Notes: generated by a model not told the origin, from the letters alone. DNA of 64,000 nucleotides from Gillisia sp. UBA3175 (GCA_002364325.1 DEXV01000003.1:721229-785228), one strand, 5' to 3'. Positions 51,985-61,562 are shown, counted from the stretch's first letter. Program-made: numbers and translations.

Positions 51985-53439
51985 TTAAGATTTGGTTTGA
52001 AAGGTCTGCTCATGATAGCCAAACAAATTTTGCTCTTTTATCATGCTTGCAGTGCGTTCCGGTAACATATTTTCCCAGCCAGATCTCCCATCATTAATCA
52101 TTTGTAAGATCTCACGAGAGAAAACATCCAAAATATCAGGATTATAACCTTCAATATCTATCACTTTTCCATTGTACTTAAAGAATTTATATAATTCTTT
52201 CATACGTGGATGAACTTTTAAATTTTCACTTGTAATTATCTCCCCTGTTTCCTGATCCTTTAAAGGATATAGATATACTTTAAGATCTTTAAAGAATAGT
52301 TTTCCGAAGGCTTCCAGAATACCACCACTTAGATGACGGTAATATTTCTCATCGAATATATCGATAAGGTTATTTACGCCCATTGCAAGACCCATTCTTT
52401 CCTTGGTATATCTAGAGAAGTATTCCACCACTTTATAATATTCCTGAAAATTGGAGATCATCACTGTTTGTCCTAATGAACAAAGCAATTCTGCGCGGTC
52501 CATAAAATCTCTTTCATCTATTTCACCTTCAGCACGAAGATTTGATAGCGTGATCTCGAAAATCACCTCGGTGTTTTCTTCTTCCACTTTATTCTCTTGT
52601 ATAAAGAGTTCTAAAGACCGCTTATACATGTCCATATTTACCTTTGTAACAGGTCTAAAACTTCCTCTTAATGCAAGAATATTCTTTTTGTAAAGAATTT
52701 TTGCAGGAAGTATATTATTCCCGTCTGGTGCAAACATCACGGCATCTGTCATGTTGTTCTTCACCAATTGAAGGCTCATCAATCTATTGTCTACTTTTTC
52801 GAATCTAGGACCAGAAAAGTTAATGGTATCTATTTCAATTTGATCTTTATCTATATGATCATATAAATAACGCAACAATTTTTTAGGGTTGTCATATTTA
52901 TAATAGGCTCCATAGATTAAATTTACCCCTAAAATCCCTAAGGTATTTTGTTGAAGCCTTGCGTCGTTCTCATGAAACCGAATATGCAAACTAATTTCGT
53001 TGTATTCTTCATTAGGATCTACTTGGTAACGAATTCCTACCCAACCATGACCTTTATATTTTTTAGCAAAATCTATAGTTGCTACAGTATTGGCATAACT
53101 AAAGAATAATTTATTGGGATGTTTCTCTCTGGAGATACGCTCTTCTATTAAATTAATCTCATAGGAGAGCATCTTTTTTAATCGAGCTTCTGTTACATAA
53201 CGCTTATCATCTTCTACACCATATATCGCATCACTAAAGTCTTTATCGTAAGCGCTCATTGCCTTTGCAATAGTACCAGAAGCACCTCCGGCTCTAAAAA
53301 AGTTCCTTACGGTTTCCTGACCTGCGCCTATTTCGGCAAACGTGCCATAAATGTTTTCATTTAAATTTATTCGTAAAGCTTTACTTTTAATTGAAGGAAC
53401 GTTTTCAAACTCGCGATCCCCCATAATGGTAATGGGCAT
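51985..53439 (-). CDS. Conserved protein of unknown function (484 residues)
   Basis: A soluble protein without signal peptide or membrane helices, beginning MPITIMGDREFENVPSIKSK. It has well-ordered, motif-rich stretches such as ENIYGTFAEIGAGQETVRNF, FFRAGGASGTIAKAMSAYDK and YHRHLSGGILEAFGKLF-like (YYRHLSGGILEAFGKLFFKD), which suggest an enzyme or nucleotide-binding protein rather than a structural one. I do not recognise a named domain. Relatives are sometimes automatically called TonB-dependent receptors, which the absence of a signal peptide and barrel contradicts. It is a single gene with a good consensus promoter. Function unknown. Confidence 0.7.
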   Translation of the reverse strand: MPITIMGDREFENVPSIKSKALRINLNENIYGTFAEIGAGQETVRNFFRAGGASGTIAKAMSAYDKDFSDAIYGVEDDKRYVTEARLKKMLSYEINLIEERISREKHPNKLFFSYANTVATIDFAKKYKGHGWVGIRYQVDPNEEYNEISLHIRFHENDARLQQNTLGILGVNLIYGAYYKYDNPKKLLRYLYDHIDKDQIEIDTINFSGPRFEKVDNRLMSLQLVKNNMTDAVMFAPDGNNILPAKILYKKNILALRGSFRPVTKVNMDMYKRSLELFIQENKVEEENTEVIFEITLSNLRAEGEIDERDFMDRAELLCSLGQTVMISNFQEYYKVVEYFSRYTKERMGLAMGVNNLIDIFDEKYYRHLSGGILEAFGKLFFKDLKVYLYPLKDQETGEIITSENLKVHPRMKELYKFFKYNGKVIDIEGYNPDILDVFSREILQMINDGRSGWENMLPERTASMIKEQNLFGYHEQTFQTKS

Positions 53440-53473
53440 AGTTTTATCTTTTTAAGAAAAAGGTTATTAGCAA

Positions 53474-53503
53474 CAAAGGTAGTAAAACAGAATCCTGCAC
53501 AAA
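53474..53503 (-). promoter_or_regulatory. Promoter of the 484-residue unknown gene
   Basis: Minus strand TTTG (complement 53500-53503), an 18-base spacer and TACCTTTG (complement 53474-53481) match the consensus. Confidence 0.65.
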
Positions 53504-53515
53504 AAAAATTATACT

Positions 53516-53523
53516 TACTTTTG
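53516..53523 (+). promoter_or_regulatory. -7 box of the MBL-fold hydrolase gene
   Basis: TACTTTTG lies 17 bases before the TTG start codon, facing away from the promoter of the unknown gene; a -33 box is not clear. Confidence 0.45.
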
Positions 53524-53539
53524 TCATAAAATAAAAGGG

Positions 53540-54301
53540 TTGGAAGTAACATTTTTAGGTACAGGAACTTCTCAGGGAATCCCTGTAATTGGTAGCAAAC
53601 ACCCAGTTTGTTTAAGCAGTAATCTAAAAGATAAGCGATTAAGAGTATCTGTTCTTGTAGAATGGGACGATTATAATATCCTAATGGACTGCGGGCCAGA
53701 TTTTAGGGCTCAAATGCTAGCTAACGATGTTTCTAAGATAGATACAATACTATTTACCCATGAGCATAATGATCATACTGCTGGTTTAGACGATATTAGA
53801 CCCTTTTTCTTTAGACAAGGAGATATTCCAGTTTTTGCACACCAAAGAGTGATCAAATCCCTTCAGAAGCGATTTGAGTACATTATGGATAACAAGAATA
53901 AATATCCAGGAGCTCCTAGTGTACAGGTACATGAAATTGAGAACACTTCTTTTTTGTTCAAGAAGCATCCTATTATTCCTATTAATGCAATGCATAATAG
54001 GTTGCAAGTATTTGGGTTTAGATTGCAGGATTTTGCCTATTTAACCGATGTAAAATCTATAGAACCTGAAGAATCTGAAAAGTTGAAAGGCGTAAAGGTA
54101 ATGGTGATAAATGCATTAAGACATGAACCTCATCATTCCCATTTCAATCTGGAGGATGCGCTCAACTTTATTAAGCAGATAGCACCAGAAAGGGCTTATT
54201 TAACTCATATTAGCCATCACTTAGGATTTCATGAAGAGATCCAGAAAACTTTACCAAAAAATGTATTTTTGGCCTACGATAATTTAAAAATCACCATTTA
54301 A
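53540..54301 (+). CDS. Metallo-beta-lactamase-fold hydrolase, PhnP-like
   Basis: A 253-residue protein starting at TTG (EVTFLGTGTSQGIPVIGSKH). The metal motif THEHNDHTAGLDDIRP (HxHxDH) is intact, and further ligands are likely in NALRHEPHHSHF and THISHHLG. The GTSQGIP opening is typical of PhnP-type cyclic phosphodiesterases and RNase Z relatives. The last base of its stop codon is the first base of the next ATG, so the two genes are coupled. Confidence 0.85.
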   Translation: MEVTFLGTGTSQGIPVIGSKHPVCLSSNLKDKRLRVSVLVEWDDYNILMDCGPDFRAQMLANDVSKIDTILFTHEHNDHTAGLDDIRPFFFRQGDIPVFAHQRVIKSLQKRFEYIMDNKNKYPGAPSVQVHEIENTSFLFKKHPIIPINAMHNRLQVFGFRLQDFAYLTDVKSIEPEESEKLKGVKVMVINALRHEPHHSHFNLEDALNFIKQIAPERAYLTHISHHLGFHEEIQKTLPKNVFLAYDNLKITI

Positions 54302-54798
54302 TGCGAAGTAAAATAATTACCTATTTATTAATTTTCACGTTTCTTTTCACAATCTTTATTTATGTGAATGACAAAAAAATATTGGATGCTAAAGAAGCTA
54401 AAATTGAAAAATTTCAAGAAAGTCTGAATGCATTAGAATTGGAAAACGAGCAACTTAAAAGTGAAAATCTAAATTTAAATTACTTTTCTCTAGCTGAAAA
54501 CGAAGAAGCTATCTCTTATTTTGAAAGATCTGGAATAGACTCCGAAGAATTAGCTCAAGCTATAGAGGACGAAATAATTGGCAGAAACAAGGCAGATGAA
54601 GATAATGATCTTGTTCCTTTTGAAGGTATGGAAGGAATTATGCGCATCAATAAAGTGAAAATATTAAACCATAAATGGATCATCGCCGATTTTACCGACG
54701 GAACCTATTGGGGAGAAATTCTGATCTCTTATCAATTAGATGAGAATAAGAATTTAGTATTAAACACAGAACAATCTTTCTTGTATCCTAAAGATTAG
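54301..54798 (+). CDS. Membrane-anchored coiled-coil protein of unknown function
   Basis: A 165-residue protein with one N-terminal membrane helix (about 4-22), a coiled coil (about 28-62, rich in Glu, Leu and Lys) and a C-terminal domain ending ADFTDGTYWGEILISYQLDE. Homologues in Flavobacteriaceae are sometimes called hydrolase without evidence. Coupled to the MBL-fold gene by a one-base overlap and overlapping by four bases the stop of the esterase gene on the other strand. Confidence 0.6.
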   Translation: MRSKIITYLLIFTFLFTIFIYVNDKKILDAKEAKIEKFQESLNALELENEQLKSENLNLNYFSLAENEEAISYFERSGIDSEELAQAIEDEIIGRNKADEDNDLVPFEGMEGIMRINKVKILNHKWIIADFTDGTYWGEILISYQLDENKNLVLNTEQSFLYPKD

Positions 54799-55454
54799 AT
54801 CCTTTTAAGTAGCCAATTCTTAAGTTCCTGAAAATTTTGTGGTGCTACGCCATGACCAACTGGAAATTCCGAATAGCTATGTTCTATTCCTAGTTCCTTC
54901 AGTTTTTCTGGTGCTTGTCTTGCCCAGGTTACTGGAATTACCTGGTCTTGACTTCCATGCGAAGCATAAACTGAAAGTTGAGAAAAATTATTCTCTTCAT
55001 AACCAGTTTTAAGAATCTCAGTATTAATATATCCGCTTAGTGCGATAACATTTTTAATTTTTTCAGGATAGCTCAATGCTACAGAATAGCTTAAAATAGT
55101 TCCTTGACTAAAACCTAATAAGGTAATATTATCTTTATCTACCGGGTAATTGGCAGTAACTTCATCTATAAAATGAGCTATAGCTTCTCGAGACTCTTTA
55201 GCTTGTTCATTGTCGCTCCATTTTCCTTGAATAGCATCAAAATTTATCGCATACCAAGCATTTCCATAGGGTTGAAGGGAATATGGTGCTTTTGCTGAAA
55301 TGATTAATAATTCCTTAGGTAATTCTGTAGCAAAAGAGAAAAGATCGTTCTCGTCACTTCCATAACCATGCAGCATGATCAAGGTAGGTGCTTTTCCTGT
55401 GGTTAGTGATGAAGGTCTTACCAAGTGGGTTAAAGAAAGGGGTATTGTTGTCAT
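54795..55454 (-). CDS. Phospholipase/carboxylesterase-type alpha/beta-hydrolase
   Basis: A 219-residue cytosolic esterase of the carboxylesterase type II group. IMLHGYGSDENDLFSF is the oxyanion-hole block, Ser116 in LLGFSQGT is the nucleophile, the acid is in SHGSQDQVIPV and the His in PVGHGVAP. Substrates are short acyl esters; physiology unknown. It is the last gene of the minus-strand cluster that starts with the histidine kinases; one base separates it from the DUF4870 gene. Confidence 0.88.
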   Translation of the reverse strand: MTTIPLSLTHLVRPSSLTTGKAPTLIMLHGYGSDENDLFSFATELPKELLIISAKAPYSLQPYGNAWYAINFDAIQGKWSDNEQAKESREAIAHFIDEVTANYPVDKDNITLLGFSQGTILSYSVALSYPEKIKNVIALSGYINTEILKTGYEENNFSQLSVYASHGSQDQVIPVTWARQAPEKLKELGIEHSYSEFPVGHGVAPQNFQELKNWLLKRI

Positions 55455-55455
55455 G

Positions 55456-55782
55456 TTAATTTACTGTGCTAAACCATTTTTGAAATTGAATTCCTAAAAG
55501 CGGAACTTCTTTTTGCTCTCCTTGAATTGCGGTTAATAAACCGTAGCCCCAAAGTATAATTATGAAGATCCAGAAAGAGTAAGATACCATCCAGCTGTCA
55601 AAAATACTTACAAAGGCACCAAGTAAAAAATAGGTAATATGGATACCAAGTGCTTGTCTTATATGGAAACTCGCAAAGGTATTCTTTGAGTCGTTATTCA
55701 TAAAATAAGCTATAATAGTTCCAATAATGGTTAAATAGGCAACAATGGCTGTGCCTTTTCCATTTTCTGAAGTTGTATCCAT
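55456..55782 (-). CDS. DUF4870 membrane protein
   Basis: A 108-residue protein with three hydrophobic helices. AIVAYLTIIGTIIAYFMN, ASFHIRQALGIHITYFLLGA and IIILWGYGLLTAIQGEQKEV match the DUF4870/Tic20-like family. Function unknown. One base before the esterase gene, 47 bases after the dihydroorotase-like gene. Confidence 0.85.
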   Translation of the reverse strand: MDTTSENGKGTAIVAYLTIIGTIIAYFMNNDSKNTFASFHIRQALGIHITYFLLGAFVSIFDSWMVSYSFWIFIIILWGYGLLTAIQGEQKEVPLLGIQFQKWFSTVN

Positions 55783-55829
55783 GTTATAAAATTTTAATTG
55801 ATTGATGATCTACAAAAATAGAGATAAAA

Positions 55830-57089
55830 CTATTCTTCAGTAATTACAAATGTGTTATTATTAATTACACCATAAACTCTTCCTTTAATCTCGGAATTAA
55901 GAAACATGCTATTTTTTGAAGTGGAGACTATATTTTCCTTAGTAAAGTTGCTTTTAAAATCGGGATCGAATAAGCTTAGGTTAGCTACACTACCTTCTTC
56001 AAATTTAAATTCAGTAATTCCAAAACGCTTTCTTCCTTTAGTTAGCAATTCTATGGTTTCAACAGGATCAAATAGCATAGATAAAGCTCCAAAAGCAGAT
56101 TCTAAACCAATAGTGCCAAAAAGTGCATGTTCGAACTCTATCTTCTTATGCTCAAGATCTATTGGAGTATGATCTGAGGTTACAAAATCTATAGTTCCAT
56201 CCTGAATTCCTTTAATAAGTGCTTTCGTATCTTTTTTAGTTCGTAAAGGTGGTAATACTTTGTATCGTGTATCAAACTCAGAGAGTTTATTATCTGTAAA
56301 AATTAAATTATGGATAGCAACGCTACAACTTACATCTAATCCTTTTTTCTTAGCTTCTCTTATAAGTTTTACCGCTTTTACTGTCGATATGGTGGGAATA
56401 TGTAACTTACCTCCGGTATATTCTAAAATATAGAGATCTCTAATTATTTGTAATTCCTCTGCTAAAGATGGAATTCCAGTTAAACCTAAAGAAGTGCTGT
56501 TTTCATGTTCGTTTACCAATCCATGACCTGCAATTAGTTCGTCCTGAGGAAAAGATTGTACCAAGCCATTAAAATTTTGGGCATAGAGTAAAGCTAGCTT
56601 CAATAAATTAGGATGGGTTATCGCCTTTTTATAGTCTCCAAAGGCAACGGCTCCAGCTTGGTGCATATCATATAATTCTGCAAGATCTTTGCCTTCAGAT
56701 CTATGAGTAAGTGCACCAATTGTGAAAATTTGTACCGCATTTCCTTGCGACTTGGATAGAATTGAGGTGATAGCGCCATTATTATCTATAACTGGATTAG
56801 TGCTCGGATTTAAAGCAATTTGTGTAAAGCCACTTTTCGCAGCGGTATACAATCCGTTTTTTATGGTTTCTCGTTCTTCAAAACCGGGTTCTCCAAAGCT
56901 CACACTGCTATCGAACCAACCCTTTGATACATGAAGATTTTTAAGGTTTATCTCTTTAACCTCTTTTATACCTTTTATAGAAGTGGCTATTTTCGAAATT
57001 ATACCTTCCTCAATTAAAATATCTACCTTTTTATGATGGTATTTAGATTCGGGATCAATTATTCTGGCAGCTTTAAGAAGTACCTTCAT
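55830..57089 (-). CDS. Dihydroorotase homologue lacking metal ligands (PyrC'-like)
   Basis: A 419-residue amidohydrolase aligned with class I dihydroorotase. Where active enzymes have DxHVHFREPG, this protein has DSSVSFGEPG (60-69), so both metal-binding His residues (Ser62, Ser64) and the substrate Arg (Gly66) are lost. The next ligand His is Phe180 in VQSFPQDE. Asp152, His230 (KLHIPTIST) and Asp306 (TSDHTPI) remain. It is probably non-catalytic, like PyrC' partners that stabilise aspartate transcarbamoylase in some bacteria, although no pyrB is near. It overlaps the BatA-like gene by four bases. Confidence 0.85.
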   Translation of the reverse strand: MKVLLKAARIIDPESKYHHKKVDILIEEGIISKIATSIKGIKEVKEINLKNLHVSKGWFDSSVSFGEPGFEERETIKNGLYTAAKSGFTQIALNPSTNPVIDNNGAITSILSKSQGNAVQIFTIGALTHRSEGKDLAELYDMHQAGAVAFGDYKKAITHPNLLKLALLYAQNFNGLVQSFPQDELIAGHGLVNEHENSTSLGLTGIPSLAEELQIIRDLYILEYTGGKLHIPTISTVKAVKLIREAKKKGLDVSCSVAIHNLIFTDNKLSEFDTRYKVLPPLRTKKDTKALIKGIQDGTIDFVTSDHTPIDLEHKKIEFEHALFGTIGLESAFGALSMLFDPVETIELLTKGRKRFGITEFKFEEGSVANLSLFDPDFKSNFTKENIVSTSKNSMFLNSEIKGRVYGVINNNTFVITEE

Positions 57090-59002
57090 TTAAAATATTT
57101 TAAGAGTAGTGTTTCTATAAGTAAAAATAACAGTGCAAAAGTAACAAACCATTTCCAAAAAGTATCTTTTTTGGTTTGATAGCCTTCAGAATTAAAAAAA
57201 TCATCCAGACCTTCAACGGTCCGAACATTTTTAATCTCCGATATATCCAAATATTTCAGATTGCTTTCAGCCCTATTTACATTATAGCTCAGTGCAAAAG
57301 TGATAGCTTCATCTCCACTTACAGAATAATTTCCAGCCAAATTAGGAAGCTCTAAGGTTGTTATTTCCACTCTTTCCTCATAATTACGCTGCTGCGGGAT
57401 AAAACTAAAATCTTTAGAATCGATCTTCACGACTTCATCATTTTTTACTGAAATAGGAAGGCTTATTTTATTTTCTTCAGCTAAATTATGATATAATAGG
57501 GGAGGACTCCTGTTGGAAAGCGCCATTTTATAAAATGTTGGTACCACAAGTGGGGATTGTATAAAATTGGAGTTTTTAAGATTTAATGCACCAGTAAAAA
57601 AATAGGTGTTTTTAGATTGAATCAAAAATGGACTTTTATCTTCAAACTCTAAGATAGAATTGGAACGAGAACTTATAGAATAGCTTTTCTGAACCTTTGG
57701 ATATTCAAAATTTTGGACTTGATTTTCAAACACGCCTTTATATAATGGATGCTGAAATTTTATATTAGTAATAAACTTTTCTTTAGTGGTTACAGAATCT
57801 ATTCCAGAGAACCCTGAATTTTTAATGAAGGAACCATATGTGTCTCCTAAGTTAGTAGAGGAAGGAATAAGAATAATCGTTCTGTTTTCTGATGCTAATT
57901 TTAAAAGAGTGGTATTTAAAACACTGGAAATTTCTTGTAATTCATTTACAATAATAACATTAGCATTATTTAAAGCAGTATAGTTAATTGCAGAACCCGG
58001 CATACTTGTAAACTCAAACTCTGGCGCATTAAAAATGCGGCCTAAAAAAGTAGTAATCTCTTTATCTATGCTACACACCTTAATGGGAGCTATTGTATTT
58101 AAAGAAAAGTATAAGATATTATCATATTCTAAGCTGTTATCTTCTATAACAATCTTTCCCTGTTTTATCTCATCTTCACTTAAAGGAAAACTCAATTTTA
58201 ATGAGGCAGCAGGCGCTAAGGTTGCACTGGATTTACCTAAAAGTATTTCGTTATTATATATAGATACAGGAGTTGTTTGAGAAGCAGTGCCACTATTGCT
58301 TATTTCAACCTGTAGCACCTTAGAATCTATAGATTCTTGGCTAATATAGGCAGTATCTATTTGTAAATTTTCCTTTCTTTCTGCAGATTGTTTATAGGCA
58401 TAAATAGCTAATGTCGAAGAGTCTTGAGGTGATTGCGGAGAGGTTGTTTTTTGAAGATCGGAAATAATCAGCAATTTTTTATTTACAGAGGTGTCCTTAG
58501 TAAATAAAGTTTTTGCCTTTAATAGAATAGTTTTATAATCTAGTTGCTCTCCTGTATAAGTGATATTCTGAAGGTCTTGCACAGTGATTGCTCTATATTC
58601 TTCTGAATTAGTAAAAAGATTAGTGTTTTTATTTATCAAATCGCTTTCTAATAATTCCTGAACACTTCTTTCTAGAAGCCTTCCTTTCTTTCCTATAGCT
58701 TCCATGCTGAAGGAATTATCTAAATAGATAACGGTTTCGATAGATGAATTCTCATTTTTTTCAGATGGGATATATGGCTGAGCGAATGCCACTATAATAG
58801 AAGCAAGAGCTAATAATCTGGTTGTTAGAATTAGCCATTTCTTGATCCTCGAACTTTTACGAGTTTGAAGACTTATTTTTTTAAGGAATTTTACATTGGT
58901 AAAATATTCCGTTTGAAATCTTCTAAGCTGAAATAAATGAACGAGTATAGGGATAATTAGCAGTACTAAAGCATATAAAACCTCTGGATAATAGAACTGC
59001 AT
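57086..59002 (-). CDS. BatA-domain membrane protein with VWA domain
   Basis: A 638-residue protein from the start at 59002 (MQFYYPEVLYALVLL); the in-frame ATG at 59056 adds 18 residues that do not fit. The BatA N-terminal motif is PILVHLFQLRRFQTEYFTNV followed by FLKKI and a second helix. The VWA domain has a MIDAS-like DNSFSM in VIYLDNSFSMEAIG. A C-terminal membrane helix lies at the end (FVTFALLFLLIETLLLK). Such proteins occur in aerotolerance (Bat) and gliding-related systems of Bacteroidota. ATGA overlap with the dihydroorotase homologue. Confidence 0.85.
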   Translation of the reverse strand: MQFYYPEVLYALVLLIIPILVHLFQLRRFQTEYFTNVKFLKKISLQTRKSSRIKKWLILTTRLLALASIIVAFAQPYIPSEKNENSSIETVIYLDNSFSMEAIGKKGRLLERSVQELLESDLINKNTNLFTNSEEYRAITVQDLQNITYTGEQLDYKTILLKAKTLFTKDTSVNKKLLIISDLQKTTSPQSPQDSSTLAIYAYKQSAERKENLQIDTAYISQESIDSKVLQVEISNSGTASQTTPVSIYNNEILLGKSSATLAPAASLKLSFPLSEDEIKQGKIVIEDNSLEYDNILYFSLNTIAPIKVCSIDKEITTFLGRIFNAPEFEFTSMPGSAINYTALNNANVIIVNELQEISSVLNTTLLKLASENRTIILIPSSTNLGDTYGSFIKNSGFSGIDSVTTKEKFITNIKFQHPLYKGVFENQVQNFEYPKVQKSYSISSRSNSILEFEDKSPFLIQSKNTYFFTGALNLKNSNFIQSPLVVPTFYKMALSNRSPPLLYHNLAEENKISLPISVKNDEVVKIDSKDFSFIPQQRNYEERVEITTLELPNLAGNYSVSGDEAITFALSYNVNRAESNLKYLDISEIKNVRTVEGLDDFFNSEGYQTKKDTFWKWFVTFALLFLLIETLLLKYFK

Positions 59003-59061
59003 GAATATTTGAATGTTTATCAAATATATAAAATCGCCATTTAATAAATGGGACAAGCTGC

Positions 59062-60261
59062 TTAAACTCTCTTAATAGTAAATTGAAAATTACTTCCTTC
59101 TCCGGGAATAGAACTTACTTTTATAGTTCCTCCCATGCTATCTATTAATTTTTTAACGGTTGCCAGACCAATTCCACTTCCAGGATTCCCATATCTATCA
59201 TTGGTGTCTAAGGTTGTAAAAAGCTCAAAGATCTTAGAAGAATTCTCCTCGCTAAAACCATCCCCATTATCTATAACTGCGAAATGATAATGAGATTCGG
59301 TCTGTTTAAAGGTGATGGTAATCTTTCTAAGGTCTTTAGAATTATATTTAAGCGCATTGCTCACTAAATTTAAGAACACTTGGGTAAGGGCGGCCTTGTT
59401 AACATGCTTTAACATTACCGTTTCTGGATAAACTATCACTACGTCATTTTTAACATCATATAAATGTGCAATTCCACTTAGTAAATTATGGAGATCTACA
59501 TTCTCATAATCCTTTTCCAGAATATGCTCACTTCTATAAAAACTTAATATACCATCTACATAATTCCTAAGGGAATAGGAAGATTCATTTAGGTAGTCTA
59601 TATACTGATTGGTATCTTCATCAAATTTACCTTGATTTTCCGCCTTGATAAGTTCGGTTAGAGATATAATATTAGCTAAAGGAGATTTAATATCGTGTGA
59701 AACTACACTAGCAAACTTTTCCAATTCTTGGTACTTTTGGCTTAGTTTGGTTTGCATCTCTCTATATTTTCTATTCTGTTTTGAAAATTCAAAAAGTTTC
59801 ATGCATTGATTTGATAATGCTTTTAAACCATCTACCTGATATTTTTTGAGTTGTCTTTCTTTAATGTCTAGAACACTTAATACACCAATGGTATAGCCGT
59901 GATCATTTATTAAAGGAATTCCACAATAAAATTTAAAACTGTTACCATATAAATTTTCAACATTTTCAAATATTTCAGGATGGTCTTTAGAGCTTAAGCA
60001 AAAAATATTTTTTTCAGATTCTAATGTGAGTTGGGCGAAGGATTGTTTTCGTGATACTTCATTAACAGTTAACCCGGTTTTAGATTTAAGCCAAACTAGG
60101 TTCTTGTCTATAATGCTTATAAATGCAGCAGGGGTGCGGCAAATAGTAGCCGCCAATTGTGTAAGTTGATCAAAATCGTCGTTGGAAGCTGATTTGGTTA
60201 TGTGATAATCTAATAAGAAATTTAATCTTAATTTTTCATCGAACGCTGTTTTATGCTCCAT
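59062..60261 (-). CDS. Soluble GAF-domain sensor histidine kinase
   Basis: A 399-residue cytosolic kinase: an N-terminal GAF domain (about 25-160, with FKFYCGIPLINDHGYTIGVL), a coiled coil, the phospho-acceptor VSHDIKSPLANIIS, and an HATPase domain with N-box FLNLVSNALKYNS, VIDNGDGF and GSGIGLATVKKL. No membrane segment, so it senses an internal ligand or redox state. A paralogue lies 92 bases upstream. No response regulator is adjacent. Confidence 0.88.
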   Translation of the reverse strand: MEHKTAFDEKLRLNFLLDYHITKSASNDDFDQLTQLAATICRTPAAFISIIDKNLVWLKSKTGLTVNEVSRKQSFAQLTLESEKNIFCLSSKDHPEIFENVENLYGNSFKFYCGIPLINDHGYTIGVLSVLDIKERQLKKYQVDGLKALSNQCMKLFEFSKQNRKYREMQTKLSQKYQELEKFASVVSHDIKSPLANIISLTELIKAENQGKFDEDTNQYIDYLNESSYSLRNYVDGILSFYRSEHILEKDYENVDLHNLLSGIAHLYDVKNDVVIVYPETVMLKHVNKAALTQVFLNLVSNALKYNSKDLRKITITFKQTESHYHFAVIDNGDGFSEENSSKIFELFTTLDTNDRYGNPGSGIGLATVKKLIDSMGGTIKVSSIPGEGSNFQFTIKRV

Positions 60262-60353
60262 ATTTTGTGCTGTTTTTCAACAGTTAAGTATTGCTTACTC
60301 AATAATATGAAATTTTTCTCAGCTAGATTACTGTGAATCAAGGATATTTTTAA

Positions 60354-61562
60354 CTAATCTGCTCGTTTAATTGAAAAATGAAAAGTGGTTCCTTCATTAA
60401 CTTCAGATTGCACGGAAATTTCACCACCTAATTTATGCACCAATTTTTGTACTGTAGATAGTCCAATTCCATTTCCGCGATTTCCGCTTCTATCGGCTTC
60501 CTCTACAATTGTAAACAGATCAAAGATCACTTCTTGTTTATTTTTAGGAATCCCTATACCATTATCAGACACAGTGAAATGATAGTATTCATTTTTTTCT
60601 TCCGCAGTAATATCAATTATTATTTTATCCCTATTGTTATATTTCAAGCTATTTCCAATAAGGTTAAAGAAAATTTGCTGAAATGCAGCCCTATTGCAGC
60701 TTACCATTAAATTATTTTCGGGTAAATTAATTTCACAATCAAATTTAATGTTTAGCAAATCGATTATTTGTTCAAGGATATCTTGAGAATCAAACTCTTC
60801 AATATGGGATGTTAGAAGTGTATCACTTTCATAATGATTTAGAATATCTGTAATATAATTGCTTAACCTAAAGGAGGATTGTTTTAGGTAATTGAGATAA
60901 TTAATTCCGGTCTCATCCAATAATTTTCCATACTTCGCTTTTAATAGATCGGAAGTGATTATGATATTTGCAAGAGGCATTTTCATGTCATGAGAAACAG
61001 TTCCAGCAAACTCCTTTAGCAAATTGTTTTTAATATTTAAATCTTTTTTCACTTTTTCTAGCTCAATATTTTGCCTTCTTAGTTCAAATAAACTCTCTAC
61101 TTGTTTTGCTAAAGATCTAAGTGCTTGCTTTTGTTTGTCATTTAGGGAATGTGGTTTTCTATCGAGTACACATAAGGTTCCTATAGCTTCTCCACTATTC
61201 GATTTTATAGACATCCCGGCATAAAAACGAATATTACTGTTTGAGGATACCATTGGATTATCTATAAATCTAGGATCTAATAAGGTATCCTGCACTTCCA
61301 TTAAATCATCGGGATTTAAAATGGCATGAGAGCAAAATGAAATATTCCTATCATTGTCAGATAGATCTGTTCCTATTTTAGCTTTAAACCATTGCTTCTC
61401 TTCTGCCATCAATGTAATTAGTGATACAGGCACATCGCAAATAAAGGATGCCAATTGGGCTATATTATCGTAACTAGGTTCTGGGTTAGTATTAAGGATT
61501 TGCAATTCGTTTAGCGAAGCTAATCGAGAGGTTTCATTTTTAGGTTTAAGTGCATGAATCAT
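60354..61562 (-). CDS. Soluble GAF-domain sensor histidine kinase, paralogue
   Basis: A 402-residue kinase with the same plan as its neighbour: GAF domain (about 22-165, IRFYAGMSIKSNSGEAIGTL), H-box VSHDMKMPLANIII, N-box FFNLIGNSLKYNN, DNGIGIPKNK and GNGIGLSTVQKL. The two proteins are clearly related along their length, suggesting an old tandem duplication. A TAAATTTG -7 box lies upstream (complement 61601-61608), so this gene probably leads the minus-strand cluster. The signal and target are unknown. Confidence 0.88.
   Translation of the reverse strand: MIHALKPKNETSRLASLNELQILNTNPEPSYDNIAQLASFICDVPVSLITLMAEEKQWFKAKIGTDLSDNDRNISFCSHAILNPDDLMEVQDTLLDPRFIDNPMVSSNSNIRFYAGMSIKSNSGEAIGTLCVLDRKPHSLNDKQKQALRSLAKQVESLFELRRQNIELEKVKKDLNIKNNLLKEFAGTVSHDMKMPLANIIITSDLLKAKYGKLLDETGINYLNYLKQSSFRLSNYITDILNHYESDTLLTSHIEEFDSQDILEQIIDLLNIKFDCEINLPENNLMVSCNRAAFQQIFFNLIGNSLKYNNRDKIIIDITAEEKNEYYHFTVSDNGIGIPKNKQEVIFDLFTIVEEADRSGNRGNGIGLSTVQKLVHKLGGEISVQSEVNEGTTFHFSIKRAD

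Noticed and set aside
51985..53439. TonB-dependent receptor as the identity of the 484-residue protein
   Set aside because: No signal peptide, plug motifs, beta-barrel pattern or terminal aromatic residue is present.
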